A stretch of 64,000 nt of DNA from Mytilus galloprovincialis (taxonomy: Eukaryota; Mollusca; Bivalvia; Mytilida; Mytilidae): contig NC_134847.1 in NCBI RefSeq assembly GCF_965363235.1, forward strand, positions 61,288,439-61,352,438. The letters run 5' to 3'. The notes under the pieces were generated by a model. The model made no database searches, had not been told where the DNA came from, and saw only the letters and a program-made list of their open reading frames with translations. Both the position numbers and the translations under genes were made by a program. Below are positions 45,626 through 60,600 of the stretch, one piece after another (position 1 is the first letter of the stretch; each line of letters opens with the position of its first letter).

Positions 45626-48600
45626 GTATCACTCTGCACAGAGTGTGATACACGGGTAACGAAAAGAAATGGTACGAAAATTGAAGTACTTTGATTGGCG
45701 TATCCAGCATAATAAGACGATATTACGACATATCCATTGTCTTTGTATTATGTCATTGATGACGGTCAAAGGTTATGACAGTGTACATTTCATCCATGGC
45801 AACGAACCTATGTGATTTATCCAATAATATGTAAACATTCACACTTTCACCTGTAATCTTCTTTTTGACAATTTTTTTACATTCTGAAGCGAACAATACG
45901 TTTAAAATACCCGATGTTAACATTAGACGCCGGTAAAAGATATATGATGTCATACTGGCATGTTCAAAAGACTGGATCGACGATTCGCGATTTTTTTAGT
46001 TTAACACAAAAAATAAAGGCAACAGTAGTATAAACTAGTATTCAAAAGTCATCTGATTATTCAATCGATTGTTAGAAAGCAAATCCGGGTCACAAACTAG
46101 AACTGAGGGAAACGCCTCAATTACAAGAGAAAAAAGGGGCAACAAGTTAGGAACACTAAAGTGCAGCAAAAACAAACGCCAAAAACACATAGAAACGAAC
46201 TGTTTAATAACAACTGTTACTTTTCTGACTTGGTACAGTATATTTTAAGAACAAATGGTGGGCTAAACTTGGTTTTATGGCTAGACAAACCTCCCGCTTA
46301 TATGACAATGTTAAAAAATATCGCTAAAATAACAATCCGTACCACGCGACAGAAATAGAACCCAAACACATGCAACAATACTCATCACTCAGAAACACAC
46401 CATCAAAGATCTTCCATCAACGACAGACACCACAGGAATAAGAGTGTTAACATAAGACAAATAGGTTTAACAACTCTTGATTGTCTGTTTCTATTATGCA
46501 TTGGTAAGGTCTAATGCCTTCTTGAAAACATTGTTCACAACCATTGAACAGACTCTAATTTTCTAATTCTAATTAAAACGATATTGATGTACAATTGTTA
46601 GGATATCATCACGTGTTCATTGACCGTTATAAAATGTCCGTTTCACAGATGATTGCAGATATTTTTCAATGTCGTAAGTACAATCTTATCCCTTTTCTCC
46701 GAATGTGACATACCGAATTATACTAATCATTGGATTTATACTAACAGGAGTACCATCATGTGGGCCACATATGGAGGAGGATCTGCGTACCCTTCCGGAG
46801 CACATATGAGATAATTCCCAGTTTTTGATGGGGTTCATGTTGCCCAGTTTTTAGTGTTCTATGTTGTGTTTGTCTCTATTACGATATTATTTACATCAAA
46901 ATATCGAAATTTGGACGATTTCATCTTAAAGAAGTCAAATTAAAACGGCGTTGTTTACTTACTATTTTTAGTCAGAAATCCAATTTCCATAAAGTTTGCC
47001 TTATTTGCCTATGTAAAAATCTAGACATGTGCATAGAAAAATGTCCGAAACCTTTTCAGTTTCATAATGATACTACATTTATCCCGATTCTCTACTATTT
47101 AGGCGAAACGTATAGTCAAAAGATTGCAAAAGTATTACGTTCGAATGACATTAAAATTGTTAGTGTGTCAGAGCATTTTTTTGTATTTGTTAGTTTTTTT
47201 TTATACATTATGTTTTATGTTTTTGCTACTTTAATTGGAATTTCACAATTTCGTAGAATGATAAGAAGACTTTGTATATTATTGGATACATTTGGGACTT
47301 TTTATTTAAGAATTGAAGAACATTTTGTATGAAGCGCCGAAGCGCTTCATTTTAAAAATGTACGCACGGTCAACGCTTTTACAACCCTATAAAGTTACAA
47401 AAAGAAGCATTCAATACTTATAATTACAATTTTTAGCTATGATCATGAAAACACGAATTTTATATATTTTATTATTTAATTCACCTGTGCACTTTATTGT
47501 TGGAGCACGTGTTATCATGAGTGAAAGTTGTATTGAGCAAAACAACTGCTTACGGAATAACACGTGATGTGCAGTTAGCCAATCAGAATAAAATATTATA
47601 ATGAAACATACATCTAATGTAATTATTTGGTCTTATAACAATATTGGTTGGAATTATTTATCATGTTTTTAAGGTAGCCTTGCGTTGCTGTACTTACAGG
47701 CAGTTACCTGTTCAGGTATACATGTTTACAATGTTGAATTTGACTATATAACTCGCTTAGATTCTATAGAGCGTCTTTATGTCATTTTTTTTTTTTATCT
47801 TTGTTAAAATATGTATCTGTTTTAAAGTGATTTTAAGATTATAAAATAATGTCGAGTGCTGTGTCTCAATGTTTGACAGTTTCACCTTTCTGTCTATTTG
47901 TTTTGTTAACAAATGGTTGTCAATATAATGGAATTCTATGCAAATGCCATACAAAAAAAATTGAAAACAATACATTTATTTTTATTAAAAAAAAAAAGCG
48001 CTTTTCTGGATTTGCCTTCATCAGGAACGCTTATATCAAAATATTTGAAATACGAGGATGTATAAGTACCGATTCGGAAACAGCTAAAGAGCTACATGAC
48101 AACAAATACCTACAAGTGAGAGGTTTAGCTACATGTAGCTATAAAGATAGACATATATAGGTTTAATCCACTATTATCTACATTTAAGTTATTAAGAATT
48201 CATTCAAAGAAAAAAAAAAGTCGGATTGTTCTGTTATATTATCATTTGTATACGAAACATGCGTCTGACGTACACAATTGTATTCCTAATAAGTGATGAG
48301 TTTATTTATGAAACATGTATAATATATCAAGTTGGTTTTTGAATTTTATACTAGCTCTGACTTGCTTCAACTGTCCTGGGATTCGACATCCACGATTTTG
48401 TGAACACGTTCAAGAATGCTCTGATAATCAGGTTATATTATTTTACTAATATGAACTATAACAACAGATTTGGTGTATGGGTCATTCTTACAAATATTCA
48501 AAGCCTAGTGAGGTATTCTTCATTTTTTACGTGAATTACTTTACTTTTACGATTGATATTTTTCAATATTTTTCATAGACTTAATAGTCAGAGCGTAGAC

Positions 48601-51600
48601 AATCTTTTATGACATTATGTCTGTAGATTTTTGTTTCTTTCTAGTTACTTTGCTGCCTCATTTTATTTTGTGATATAGGATTTTTTTATATGACACTTTT
48701 TATATTCAGAAACCTAATTATTGGTAGTTAAATACTTCTTTAAAATAACTTCATATTCCTCGTCTAGCTGTGTCCTTGAGTGAACCACAATATGTTTGAT
48801 TTTCCCTAGATATGTGGTGTTGAGCGAATTACAGACAAAACAGGAGAGATAATCTACAAAAGTGGATGTATGACTCCAAACGTGAGTACAGTATTATGAT
48901 ATTGTCCTAACGAATATTCAGAGGATGTACATGATTCCTGAAAATAATGACACACACGTTAAATATCTCATACTACCAGTACATGAGTAGGCAATTTTAT
49001 TTAATGCATTAAAGTTTATGGTGTTACTCTTGACAACGTTAAAATGCAGACCACGGTCAGTACTTAAATTACATAACGCGGAAAAGGTAATGATACTGAA
49101 AAGTATTTCATAGTTGATTATATAAAACGACAGCTGCTACGTCAATTGCAATATTTCATATGTTAAATATTCAAAATCATTTTATGCCGAGTTCACACGT
49201 TATTCGAATTCGATTCGCATTAACTAATTCGAATTAGTTTAATTCGCATTCGAAACGTTTTACGTCCTAACGTCAATTATAATTTGAATTGCAATGCGCG
49301 TCAAATCTGATTACTGTCCAAACGTTAACTTTTAATTTGTATGAACAATCACATATTTCTAATGCGAATTGGATAATTCGAATTAGCCAATTCGAATCAA
49401 TTCGAATTAAAAAAGAAAAGTGTCTGAACGCGATTAGCGAATTCGATTCGCATTAGATTCGAATTCAATTCGAATTATATGGACGTGTGAACGAGGCATA
49501 AAATTTCATTAAATCTAAATTTCAATTTGACATCGAGTGTTTCCTTTGATTCGTATTCCTATACAGTACAAAAGCTATTTATAAGGACACTTTATGCATA
49601 TAATGCGCCCAAAACACTTTTCTGGTTCAGGACGTCCAAAACCGTATACTTGAAACTCATTCGTCCCTTATGTTGTTCAAAAACAAGGCGGATACGATGA
49701 TGCTCTGATTATCTCACAAAACACTAAGAAACAAAGTTTGCATTTCTTTTTGTTTTGTGACCTTTGAAATGAATATACTGTTAATTCTAATATGACGTTC
49801 TTCAAACGCGATGACTACACATCCGTGGTAAAATATGAATATATTGTATGACAGCTAAACGGTAATGTCACGATTTGTTTTTGGTGCTCCAAACTCACTT
49901 CCACGTCATATGTATTTTGAAAGAGTTACCCAAGTTCAATTAGTGTCAATGACGTCATTAAAGTTAACTTCAAAATAGACAATCTAAGCTTCCCAATTGT
50001 TTACTTTCAATTTCTATGTAGCAACATTTCAGCAGCGCCTGCTTATATATATATATCCCAGTGGATATGATATTCCCCAGTCAGTTTTAACACAACATTA
50101 TAACCAAAATAACACAAAACAACATTGAATTTATGTCTTTATCTGCAAACTTTCGGCCCGCTATATCTCCATCAGAAATTAACTGCAACCAGAATTCATT
50201 TATTATTTTTCTGAAACGGTGATAATTTGATTGATTGATTGTTGGTTGCTTAACGTCCAGTGGCAAATATTTCATGCATATTCAGGACGAGAACAAGTTT
50301 ACAATAAATACAATAGGTAGGTTGTTGTAATAGAGGCCATCTAGGATGATGGTCAGGGAAATTTGAACTGCCACTGGAAAATGAGGGTATATTGGATAGG
50401 GACAGAAATTTTGCCTTGCAACAGGCCACCTACGGACCCCTCAAAGAGTTGTTGCAAGGGTTCTTAACGTGCAAAGAGCGTGGCACTCTCTTTACACGAG
50501 GCATCGGATTTAACGTCCCCTTCTGACGGACGTGACTGCGAACTTGATACATCCCGCACAGCCAAACGGACGCCCCACTTCAGCAAGCGTTTTACTGCCG
50601 GTCGGGAGAAGACCAAGTGACCATATTTCTTTACCCCAGTCACCCTTGGGGTTGATAATTTGAAGAAAAAAAATAGTCAATATCATCAAGTGAACATAAA
50701 TAGTACTTTTATTTTTGCAAACAGACATGTCACTCAAATACAGCTGAATTTAATAGCTCCCTTGCATGTTTCCAATGTTGCTCCTCAAACCTCTGTAATA
50801 CACATGGATGTGGAGAAGGTATGTTTTATTATATCATTTGCTCAGCTTTATAAAAAACGAAGGATCAATTGAAATTACTTTGTGTTCATTGTCACGAGTC
50901 TAATCCCGTCCTTCGTAAACATAAAGAGACTATATTTTGACCGTTTTGGAATATTTGTTTCAATGATGATAACAGATATGTTCCAGTTGTGGTAACTCCA
51001 ATCCCATCCCCTCTACCTCAAATTAGATCTATCGAATTAGATTTATAAACGGGTTTAACTAACACGAGCAACACACGTTCCACATGTTTAGCAGGGTATG
51101 CTTACCTTCTGAGCCACATGAGATCACACCCAGTCTTTTTCAGGGTTTGTGTTCAACAATATCAATAGAGATGTTCCAAAACTGATTGCCTTGCAATATA
51201 ACGGAAAACGGAGTGTGTTGACAGACAAATTATACAGTTTGATAGTTTCAAGTTGCATTTTGTTTGTTTTTACACAAGTCTGTAATCGTATTTACATTAG
51301 TTTAAACACTAATATTATTTAGAGATAAAACTATAGTTCTCGTGTATGTTTAAATTTTTGTTTGCTCGACGATAACGCATTCTTTAAAATCGAATTCAAT
51401 TTCGATACATAGACTAACGGATCGCCATTATAGCATTCTTATTATCGATGTGAAGTGATGTGTATTTCAATTTAATTTCTTTTTGCTTAATTCTCGCATT
51501 ACAGATACTACGCAATATGATGGACGTATATGTTATACATGTCAAGGCGTCTTAACACCAGATGAGTGCCATACAGTGTCTTTTTGTAATCAGTTTGAGG

Positions 51601-54600
51601 TACGAAGTATATACAAATCTTATAAGACTTTTTTCTACCAAAAAAATATTTTTTTGCTCGGTTAAATTATTATTATACAAAAAAGTATATCAGCCGTGAC
51701 AGAAAGTGGAAGTGTATAATTGGAAGTTGAAATATATAATGAGTATTGATTATCCAGGTATTCAGTCACCCTAGGTTGACAATAATAACGTGTTTTCCAG
51801 TTTGAACGATGCATTTATAGACTGTGTTGCGTTGAAATCAGGATATATGTTCCTATCCTTTAACACTCAAGAGTCAATTGAATAATAATGGTTATTAAGA
51901 AAAAAAATAATAACGATTTACAAATTATTGATTGTGTTCAAAGATAACCAATATTAAATTGTCAAAGTCCTCTCGGAATTTAATTGTTCTTGCTCGGATT
52001 TTATTTGCTCTAAATCTTTTGTTGGACTTGCTTGCTGTCTTAAAAGTTTCAGAAATTAGACGTCATAGGAACCCAAACAAAAAACAATTGAGGAACAAAT
52101 CATGGTAACAAATGATAAACAAATCGTATGATTTCTTTGTGATTTAAAAGTGATAAAATTTCACATGCAATTGAGCTAACAAATCACAATAACAAATCAC
52201 GAAGAAATTGCTTACAATTCATAATTACATCATAAACAAATTGTCAAGAAATTGTTTTGAAATCATTAACAAATCAGAGGTAATTGCTTTCCTACATCAA
52301 GCAAATCACAAACAAATTGTTTTCAAATCGTAAAGAAATTGTAAAGAAATTGTTATCAAATCTTTAACAAATCAGAAGTAAATCATATTCCTACCTCAAG
52401 TAAATCATAAACAAATGGTTTTCAAATTATTAAGAAATTATAAACAAATTGTTATCAAATCTTTAACAAATCAGAAGTAAATCATATATTCCTACCTTAA
52501 GCAAATCATAAGCAAATCGTAAATAAATTGGCATCAATCAACAATTCACAGATTAAATCATCCACATCCAGATCAAACATATGTTCTGCCCCTGAAACCA
52601 CTAAACTTTGAAGCGCAATTGTCTTCATTTTACCTTAAATAGCTACTCCTCTAATTGTAAAAAGGAATACTATCTTTGGTTGCGGTTGGGATGAATTGTT
52701 CACTCTGTGTAAGTTTCTCTTACTTCTCTCCCGAATTTGACTATAACAAAATTTGAAAAACCATGGGCAACCGCGTGTACTTAGTAGAATGATGTCGAAT
52801 AGGTGATGGCTCTTAGTCTTGGTCCAAATCTGCTACATTGTAATATAGCTTTGCCCATTTTGCCCGGGATCTGGTCAGTAAACATCATGCACAATTAAAA
52901 CATTAAACTTGCCAGTGTATTATGTCTGCTGGCTCTGGAAGCCAGTCTTTAAATGAATGTTTCGATCTGTTTACACATCTTTTACACATTTTTATTTTGA
53001 AAATTAATCCTTACAGTACAAAATTATCATTATTATAATGAGATACTGAAATGCACAGTTTCTAAATTTTAATGGTTAATGTTTGAATAGTATTAGTTGA
53101 ATATGTGAAATTATCAATATAGAGATTTTTTACCACCGTCATCTTTCATAGACTGAATAAAACTCCTGATCTTGCAACCTTCTTTGTTCAGTTAATATAG
53201 AACAGTATTTGAAATTTGAATTTGACCTCAACCGGAAGTTAGAGAGATAGATAAACAAAGAAAATTGGAATGCATTAACATTTTATTCATTGTAGCAAAT
53301 CATCAATGAATCACACCATGATAGCTAACAAAGTTAACAAATCATTTTCAAATCATTTTATATGATATTCTAAGTTAACAAATCATTTTCAAATCATTAC
53401 ATATGATATTCTAAGTTAACAAATCCTAACAAAATCTCACCATTCTAGCTTACAAAGTTAACAAATCTCTTTCAAATCATTTCATACGATATTCTAAGTA
53501 AACAAGTCATAAATCTCTTCTTTTAAAGTTTGGACATTTTACATTATCTCCCTGATAGAGTTTGAGTATTTTACATTATCTCCCCTGATAGAGTTTGAAT
53601 ATTTTACCTTATCTAAATCACACTAAAACAGAAACAAATTGCTGACAAATCATACAATAGAAAAAAATCGCAAAGAAATCAGTTTTAGGGAATTTGGAAA
53701 ATTCTGATTTGTTTATGATTTGTTTAATGAATCGCAAGCAAATGGTACTAACAAATCGCAGAATCACGATTTGAAAGAGATTTGAATACGATTTGAAAGC
53801 AATTTGTTCATTTATTTTTCTGTTTGGGAAAAGTTATGTTGATGTTCTGAGAATGAATTCTGAATTAAGACTAAGAGCTAAAATTCATATGCACCTCGAA
53901 TACTTGTAAATTTTTAAATAAGTTTCTCAAATAACCAGATTAAGGCGGTCACCAAAATTTTAAAAATACACAAACGACATTGCAGTTTATTGAATACACA
54001 ATTTGAGGTGGAGGTACCAAATATATACCAAATTCGATGCACTTTCAGATGAATTAAAGTACTATTTTTGAATATGTCCATGGCATTATGGGAATATTGA
54101 AATACTAAATTTCCATGACCGTCTCATTTGTCCGGTCAAAAAGAAAGTTGATTAACTCTCGTGACCCAAGACATTTTAGTGAAGTTCAAAGGTTAGGATC
54201 TCTTTTCAGTACTATCTATTGCAAGCGTTAACACACAAAGTAATCATAATGTGGGTTAAATTGTACGAAACAATCACTAGTAAATGCAGAGACATTATTT
54301 ACTTTTTATTTTATATAATCAAATTGTAATCACAACAGGAAAAGTTGACCCGAGACCCTTCGTAGGTGTATGTTTAAAAAGCTAGATAGAAACTATCGAC
54401 AATTAACATATGCACGCAGATCCCATGTTACGTAGAAAACGTAATTTACAAACAAAATGAAGTAAGCTGTATTATTCAGGTTTGAGAGATTGCACGTATA
54501 TGTTGATGATAATTATACTGAATTTCACTTGTTGAATCATAAGCCAAATTTAACACAGGTGGCTAGCAAACGTTTGCATTTACCTTACTCTTTTCATTTT

Positions 54601-57600
54601 TGCAATTGTGAACAAAACATAATGAAAGCGATGCAGATTGTCTAAATTGTCAAAAAGCACGGAAAACACGTAATAAACCGTAATTCTATTGGCATTTTAT
54701 ATCCAGGGAGGTTATACCTACCAATCTCATGACTATATACATTTTTAAGTAATTTTCTAGATATAATCATGGATTTCCGTCCAAAATTTGGAACATGGAA
54801 CTAATTTTAGTCGAAATACAGAATCGATATAAGAGGAGCTGGAAATCAGGATAAGACGTCTACCAAAGGACAAATCAAATTAACAAAACAGTCATTCTTG
54901 TTTCCTACGTGTTTAAACAATTGAGTACTAAATTACTAGCGACACTGTTTACCATGTTTACTAAATTAGAGTTTTTTAAAAGCTGAATTGTACTTGTATT
55001 ATTTGAATAGATATGCTATACAGAAGAAAGGATTCATTTTGGAGAGCACTTTTATCACAGTGGCTGTAAAGAAAAGCATGTTAGTATACTATCTAAACTA
55101 AGATGAAATCTTATTTGTATGAAAATTATCAATTGCCTGTGTCCAAAGTTATTTTCATGATTATCCTCCCCTCAGAAGGCTAAGACCAAAACATTTGAGA
55201 ACCAATAACTAAAAGCTCACAAGAGCCTGTGTCGCTCACCTGATTCTACTTTGGGTTTGGAAAGCATGTAAATTGTAAAAATATATTAAAACCATAACAG
55301 ATGTAGTATGAGTGCCAATGAGACCCACAATGATACAACTTTCCGTCCAAGTCGCAAAGTATTTTAAGTCAGCAATAAATGTCTAGTAACGACCTTCTAC
55401 ACAAGGCCTTGGTTTTGGATCCAATCAGCTTTGCTTTAGAAGACACTTTAATAATTGTATGTGTTCCAATAGATTCCTTTGCTACATCTCATAAGGAACA
55501 TTAATATTATGTTTGGTTCCAATCAATTCAAATGTTCTTTAAAAGAAGACATTGGTTACATATTTGCCCAAAGTGATCTATGTTAAACTAAGGTCCTCCT
55601 GGTTAGGTGGCCATCGTGAACAGTAAATCGGTAACAACACTTCGTCAACACCGCATAAGGAACATTTATGTAATGTTTGGTTTCATTCCATTCATAGCTC
55701 CTGTAAAAGAAGCATTTGAATGTATTGCCAATAGGGTCTTAAGTTTAACTAAGTCCACTGCTGGCGACCATCTCGGATGAGGTTCGGCTACAAAGTAAAA
55801 GCAATCGGTCAGCACCTCGTTGGGAAGATTTATGCCATGTTTGAGTCATTCGATTGAGTGGTTCTTAAAAAGACCACATTTGTATCTATTTCCCATAGGG
55901 TCTTTTGTTGAACAAAGCCTCCTTCTAAAAGCCAGCCATAATTGGTCAACAATTGTCAGAATCACCTGTATTGAATACATCGTCAGAATTGGATTGACTC
56001 TCCTGTATTGATTACATCGTCAACATCGGTTAAGAATCTCATGTATTGATTACACCGTCAGCATTGGTTAGAATCTCATGTATTGATTACACCGTCAGCA
56101 TTGGTTAGAATCTCATGTATTGATTACACCGTCAGCATTGGTTAGAATCTCATGTATTGATTACACCGTCAGCATTGGTTAGAATCTCATGTATTGATTA
56201 TGTCGTCAACATCGGTTTAGAATCCCATGTATTGATTACACCGTCAGCATTGGTTAGAATCTCATGTATTGATTACACCGTCAGCATTGGTTAGAATCTC
56301 ATGTATTGATTACATCGTCAGCATTGGTTAGAATCTTAACTGTTATATCTTCAAATGGGTTTATATCTTTTGTTTTGATTACATCGTCAACATTGGTTAG
56401 AATTTCTTTTATTGATTACATCTAGCCGATTTGTTCCTTTATTCTTTGGTTGACCATTATGGAATATCCGTTTCTCAGATGATATCGAATATGTTCCTTA
56501 TGTTGTCACTACAATACTGATTCCTTTTCGTGAATGTGACCTACCGAATTTGATTTTTACAAATTTACAGGGTTTGTAATAACATGAATAACACGACGGG
56601 TGTCACATATGGAGCAGGATCTGATTACTCTCCGGGAACACATGAGATCACCCCAGTTTTTTGTTTTCTATGTTATGTATTGTGTACTATTTTTTATCTT
56701 TTTGCCTTTGTCTTTTCAGCCATGGCGTTGTCAGTTTATTTTCGATTTAGGATTATAAAAAAGAAGATGTGGTATAATTGCCAATAAGACAACTCTCCAA
56801 ACGATATCAAATGGCACAGAAATTAACAACTGTAGGTCACCGTAAGGTCTCATGAGTTTGAATTTTCCTCTGGTATTGTTTGCACTTTTTCCATATCAGT
56901 TTTAATTTATGTATCATTCATTCATATAGATGTTTTAATTACGGACGTTATTTATTAGAAACTGATTAGACTTTCTAGCATATATCGTTACAAATAATTT
57001 TTCTTATAGTTGCGAACTCTGTTCAATTTTCCGCCAACAGAGATGCTTCCATAATATATAACTCGCTGTTTGATCATGTTGATACGCTATTTCGAAGATT
57101 GCAAAGAGGGTTGCTGCTTAAGTTACAAGGAAGCTTTCTGTTGAACACATAGGTCAAAGTGAGGAAGACTAAATCATTTATTCAAAATTTTACGGACGCA
57201 ATAACAAATTGTTTGACGGTTAGGGGAAATCTGCTTCAAAGTAATTGCTGCAACCACAATCTCCTGCTATATTTCTTGATAGAGTGTTGATGTTGAAAAG
57301 GAAGCTAGCTACTACACAAAGAGTTCCAAGTTGTAAATTTGAAATGATTCCTTCGACTAATCGCCAAGTTTATTATTGTACGAGCAACAAAACAGGATCG
57401 GAGCACATAATATCTTCCCCTGAATTTGTAAGGGTTCGTGTTCCTTAGTTACAGACAGATAGATAGAAAATTGTATGCCATATACCATCCAATACCATCC
57501 AATCAGAACCAATGGTACACATTTATTACATTCGAATTAATTATAAAGTGTATGTCCAGAGCTCCGTAAGCAGTTGTCGCATATCATATCTTTGAATTGA

Positions 57601-60600
57601 TTTGTGTTGGTATTATAGAAAAAGGGTGTCAATGGCATGCACATTCATATTTATTCATAACTTTTATAGTACCCGGATGATTCAAAACCTGACAAATTTT
57701 ATAGAAAATATTAGTTGTAATAGACTTTGTTTTGCCCTAAAGATGTCTTTTTAATGTTGGAATGTGGCTCGTTGGTATTTACACTACACATACTTGATTT
57801 CCAGGAAAAAAAATGACCTAACACTGAAGTAATGCGTTAAACTGAACAAAAGGAGGTGTGGTGGTATATTCAATTGACAACAATAGCTAAAAAGACACAT
57901 AGCCAAGAGGACAATAGACAGTCTTCGACAACATACAGTTGGCGCGAGGGAATTTATCTCCCTTTCAATTCTATAATGTCATGTCCTGTCTTGATTCTAG
58001 TGTTGAGCTGTTTGTTGACGAAACGCGATTCTGAAGTACCAAATGTTGATCCTGATATTTTAAATCGCTATAATTTCGGTCCTTTTTTTAATCAGCTCTG
58101 CAACGTTTGTACTATGATTGGAATGTTTAAATATTTGGTATTTAATATAACTGATGAGATAATATTTTTTTACTTTATAGGTATGTGTTGCGCAGTATAT
58201 TTCAAATCCTATTATTGGTCGACGAGAAGAAAGTGAAAAAAGATCAACAAGCCATCTATTATGTTGTGATGAAAATTTGTGTAACAAGAATTATCAGCTG
58301 ATAGCAACACCTATACCGTCATTTACAGCAAGTCGATATCCCGTCCAAACACAGCCAAACGGTATATGTAATTCACGATTTCTTTTATTTTGTGTGGAAC
58401 TAACTTCGTTTATATAGGAGGTATTTAAACGTCCAAAAGAAAGGCGAATGATACCAAAGGAACATTCAAACTCACCTTTTTATAAGCTTGAACTCTATCT
58501 GTCGCTATTTCCATAATCTGCTAGAATGTGTACATTTATGTTTTGTATGTCATTGATATATATAAAATTGTGAGTTCAGCTTCCTGTGATAATGAAATTG
58601 TATGACCAAATTTGACTTTAACTCCGCTCATGTCATTGAATTTGCGATCCTTATATTGTTTTTTTTAAATAGTTTGTTTCTTTATAAGACTTTTCGATGA
58701 TTCAAAATCATTGTATACACATAAGAAATCTACTTTCATTGTTATTCGATATGGTTTTATAGGAAATTAAAAATCAAATATCAAAATACCTATGCCGACC
58801 TGCAATTTTGCTTAGATAGTCATCTACCCTGACAGCCCTATTTTGACACCTTCCGTTGAGCCTTTTGATAATATTAATAATAATAATTATAACAATAACA
58901 ATAATAATAATGATTTCTTTGTTCTAAGAGAGTAACTCATTTTGATTAAACCAATCCCCATGAAGGCTCTCTACATACAATATTAACTACATGATTAAAT
59001 ATTTAATCTAATAAAAAAGAGAATTTGCGGAGAATAACATTCACTATCATTGCAGGAGAAACTTTAACCATAAGAGTTTTGCTCCATTAATGGCAAATTG
59101 AAAAGTTGGTAATTAAAATGCAAATATTAGATATGTGTTTAAAGGAGCATTGGCTGTCAAATTCATGTTCACCGATTTGACTCAAATTTGATTTATAATA
59201 GACATGTTACGAAAAGGTATATTTTCGACGCTGAGGTTGACAAATTAGATTTTATATTTGGGGACGGTGTCCAAACATTAATTATAGGTAAATTTAAATC
59301 CTGTGCGTCTTGGTTAATTTAAATCACATTTATATAGAACATCATTATGTCACATCCTATATGAACAATGCTTTTTGTGATATTGCTAACTATCATAAGA
59401 CATGAAAGGTGTACACATGCAGGAGTGGTGGGTTTGGAAAGGGGGAGGGGCTGAGAGTTATACAAGTTCATTCGATTCTTGATTGGTAATATACATATAT
59501 AATAAGCCAGTCAGATATTAGTTTTATTGTTGTATTACAGTTCCTTTAAAAGTTCAATTTGTCGCTCCCCTAATCCCACACAAAGCTCTACAGTCTGGTT
59601 TATTTTTTCTCTCGGGTGTTTTTAAGCGACTTATAGCGTGTTCGACATATACCCGACACTCTGATATACATTTACATTTTCTTCTTTCTGCTCGTGGTTT
59701 AGCTCTTAGTTGATGGCGTCTGAAGGAGGTAACAATGGTTGATCGACATGGATAAATTTTATCCGCCAATATGACAAAACTCTAGGGGATAAAAAACTGG
59801 TTAGTAGTAAGTCATATTTTACACAAACCTCTTATCGTTCTGAACATGCATGCAATATTTGCCACTGGACGTTAAGCAACCAACAATCAATCAATCAGAA
59901 ACCCCTTATAAAGATAATACAAATTGAGCTGAAACTGGAAAAATTGGAAAAATACATGCCATCGAAGCTATATGGCCGATTTTTAGCCCTGACGTTGTCA
60001 GTTTATTTTCGATTTATGAGTTTGACTGTCCCTCTGGTATCTTTCGTCCCTCTTTGGCAAGTGAATAAGTCATCATCGATATTTGAGGTTGTTTTGATCA
60101 AATTGAAGCATGCTGGCTGCTAAAAGTGAATTAATATTTCACTATTTCAATTTCATTAATGACTGAAACAACGAAAATCATGATATAAATTTCGTAGATA
60201 GTGCCCTTTTTAAATATTTTTGATAATGCATTAAATCACTTATTTTTCTTTATACAAATTAACAGTCTCATACATGAATTGCAAATTTTTCTCCAAGTTT
60301 GCAGATTAAGGCAAAATTTGACCGATAATGTTACTACTGTAATTGACAAGCCAAGATAGCGGTATACAGTCAATCTACCCTAATTTAGATCAAATCCTTT
60401 ACTAAAAGCATTCAGAGAAGTAACAAAAACATTTTCATCAAAGATTTACTCAATCAACACCATAACAGCTCTTCTTTTCAGATAAACATTTTGGGGAAAA
60501 TGTATACTTGATTACACCGAATAATATCGAAGCATATTGAGAAGGTAGATATGTCACCCACAATAAAGTAAACACATACTAGTTATTAAGCGTTCCCGTC

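Noticed and set aside
47849..48160. 103-aa plus frame with a hydrophobic start, considered as the signal exon of the three-finger gene
   Set aside because: No donor in the required phase at a sensible cleavage position; the 45572 plus 47700 pair fits better.
57856..58236. 126-aa plus frame overlapping the exon at 58181
   Set aside because: It crosses the splice acceptor in the wrong phase; the exon's true frame carries the CCDENLCN motif.
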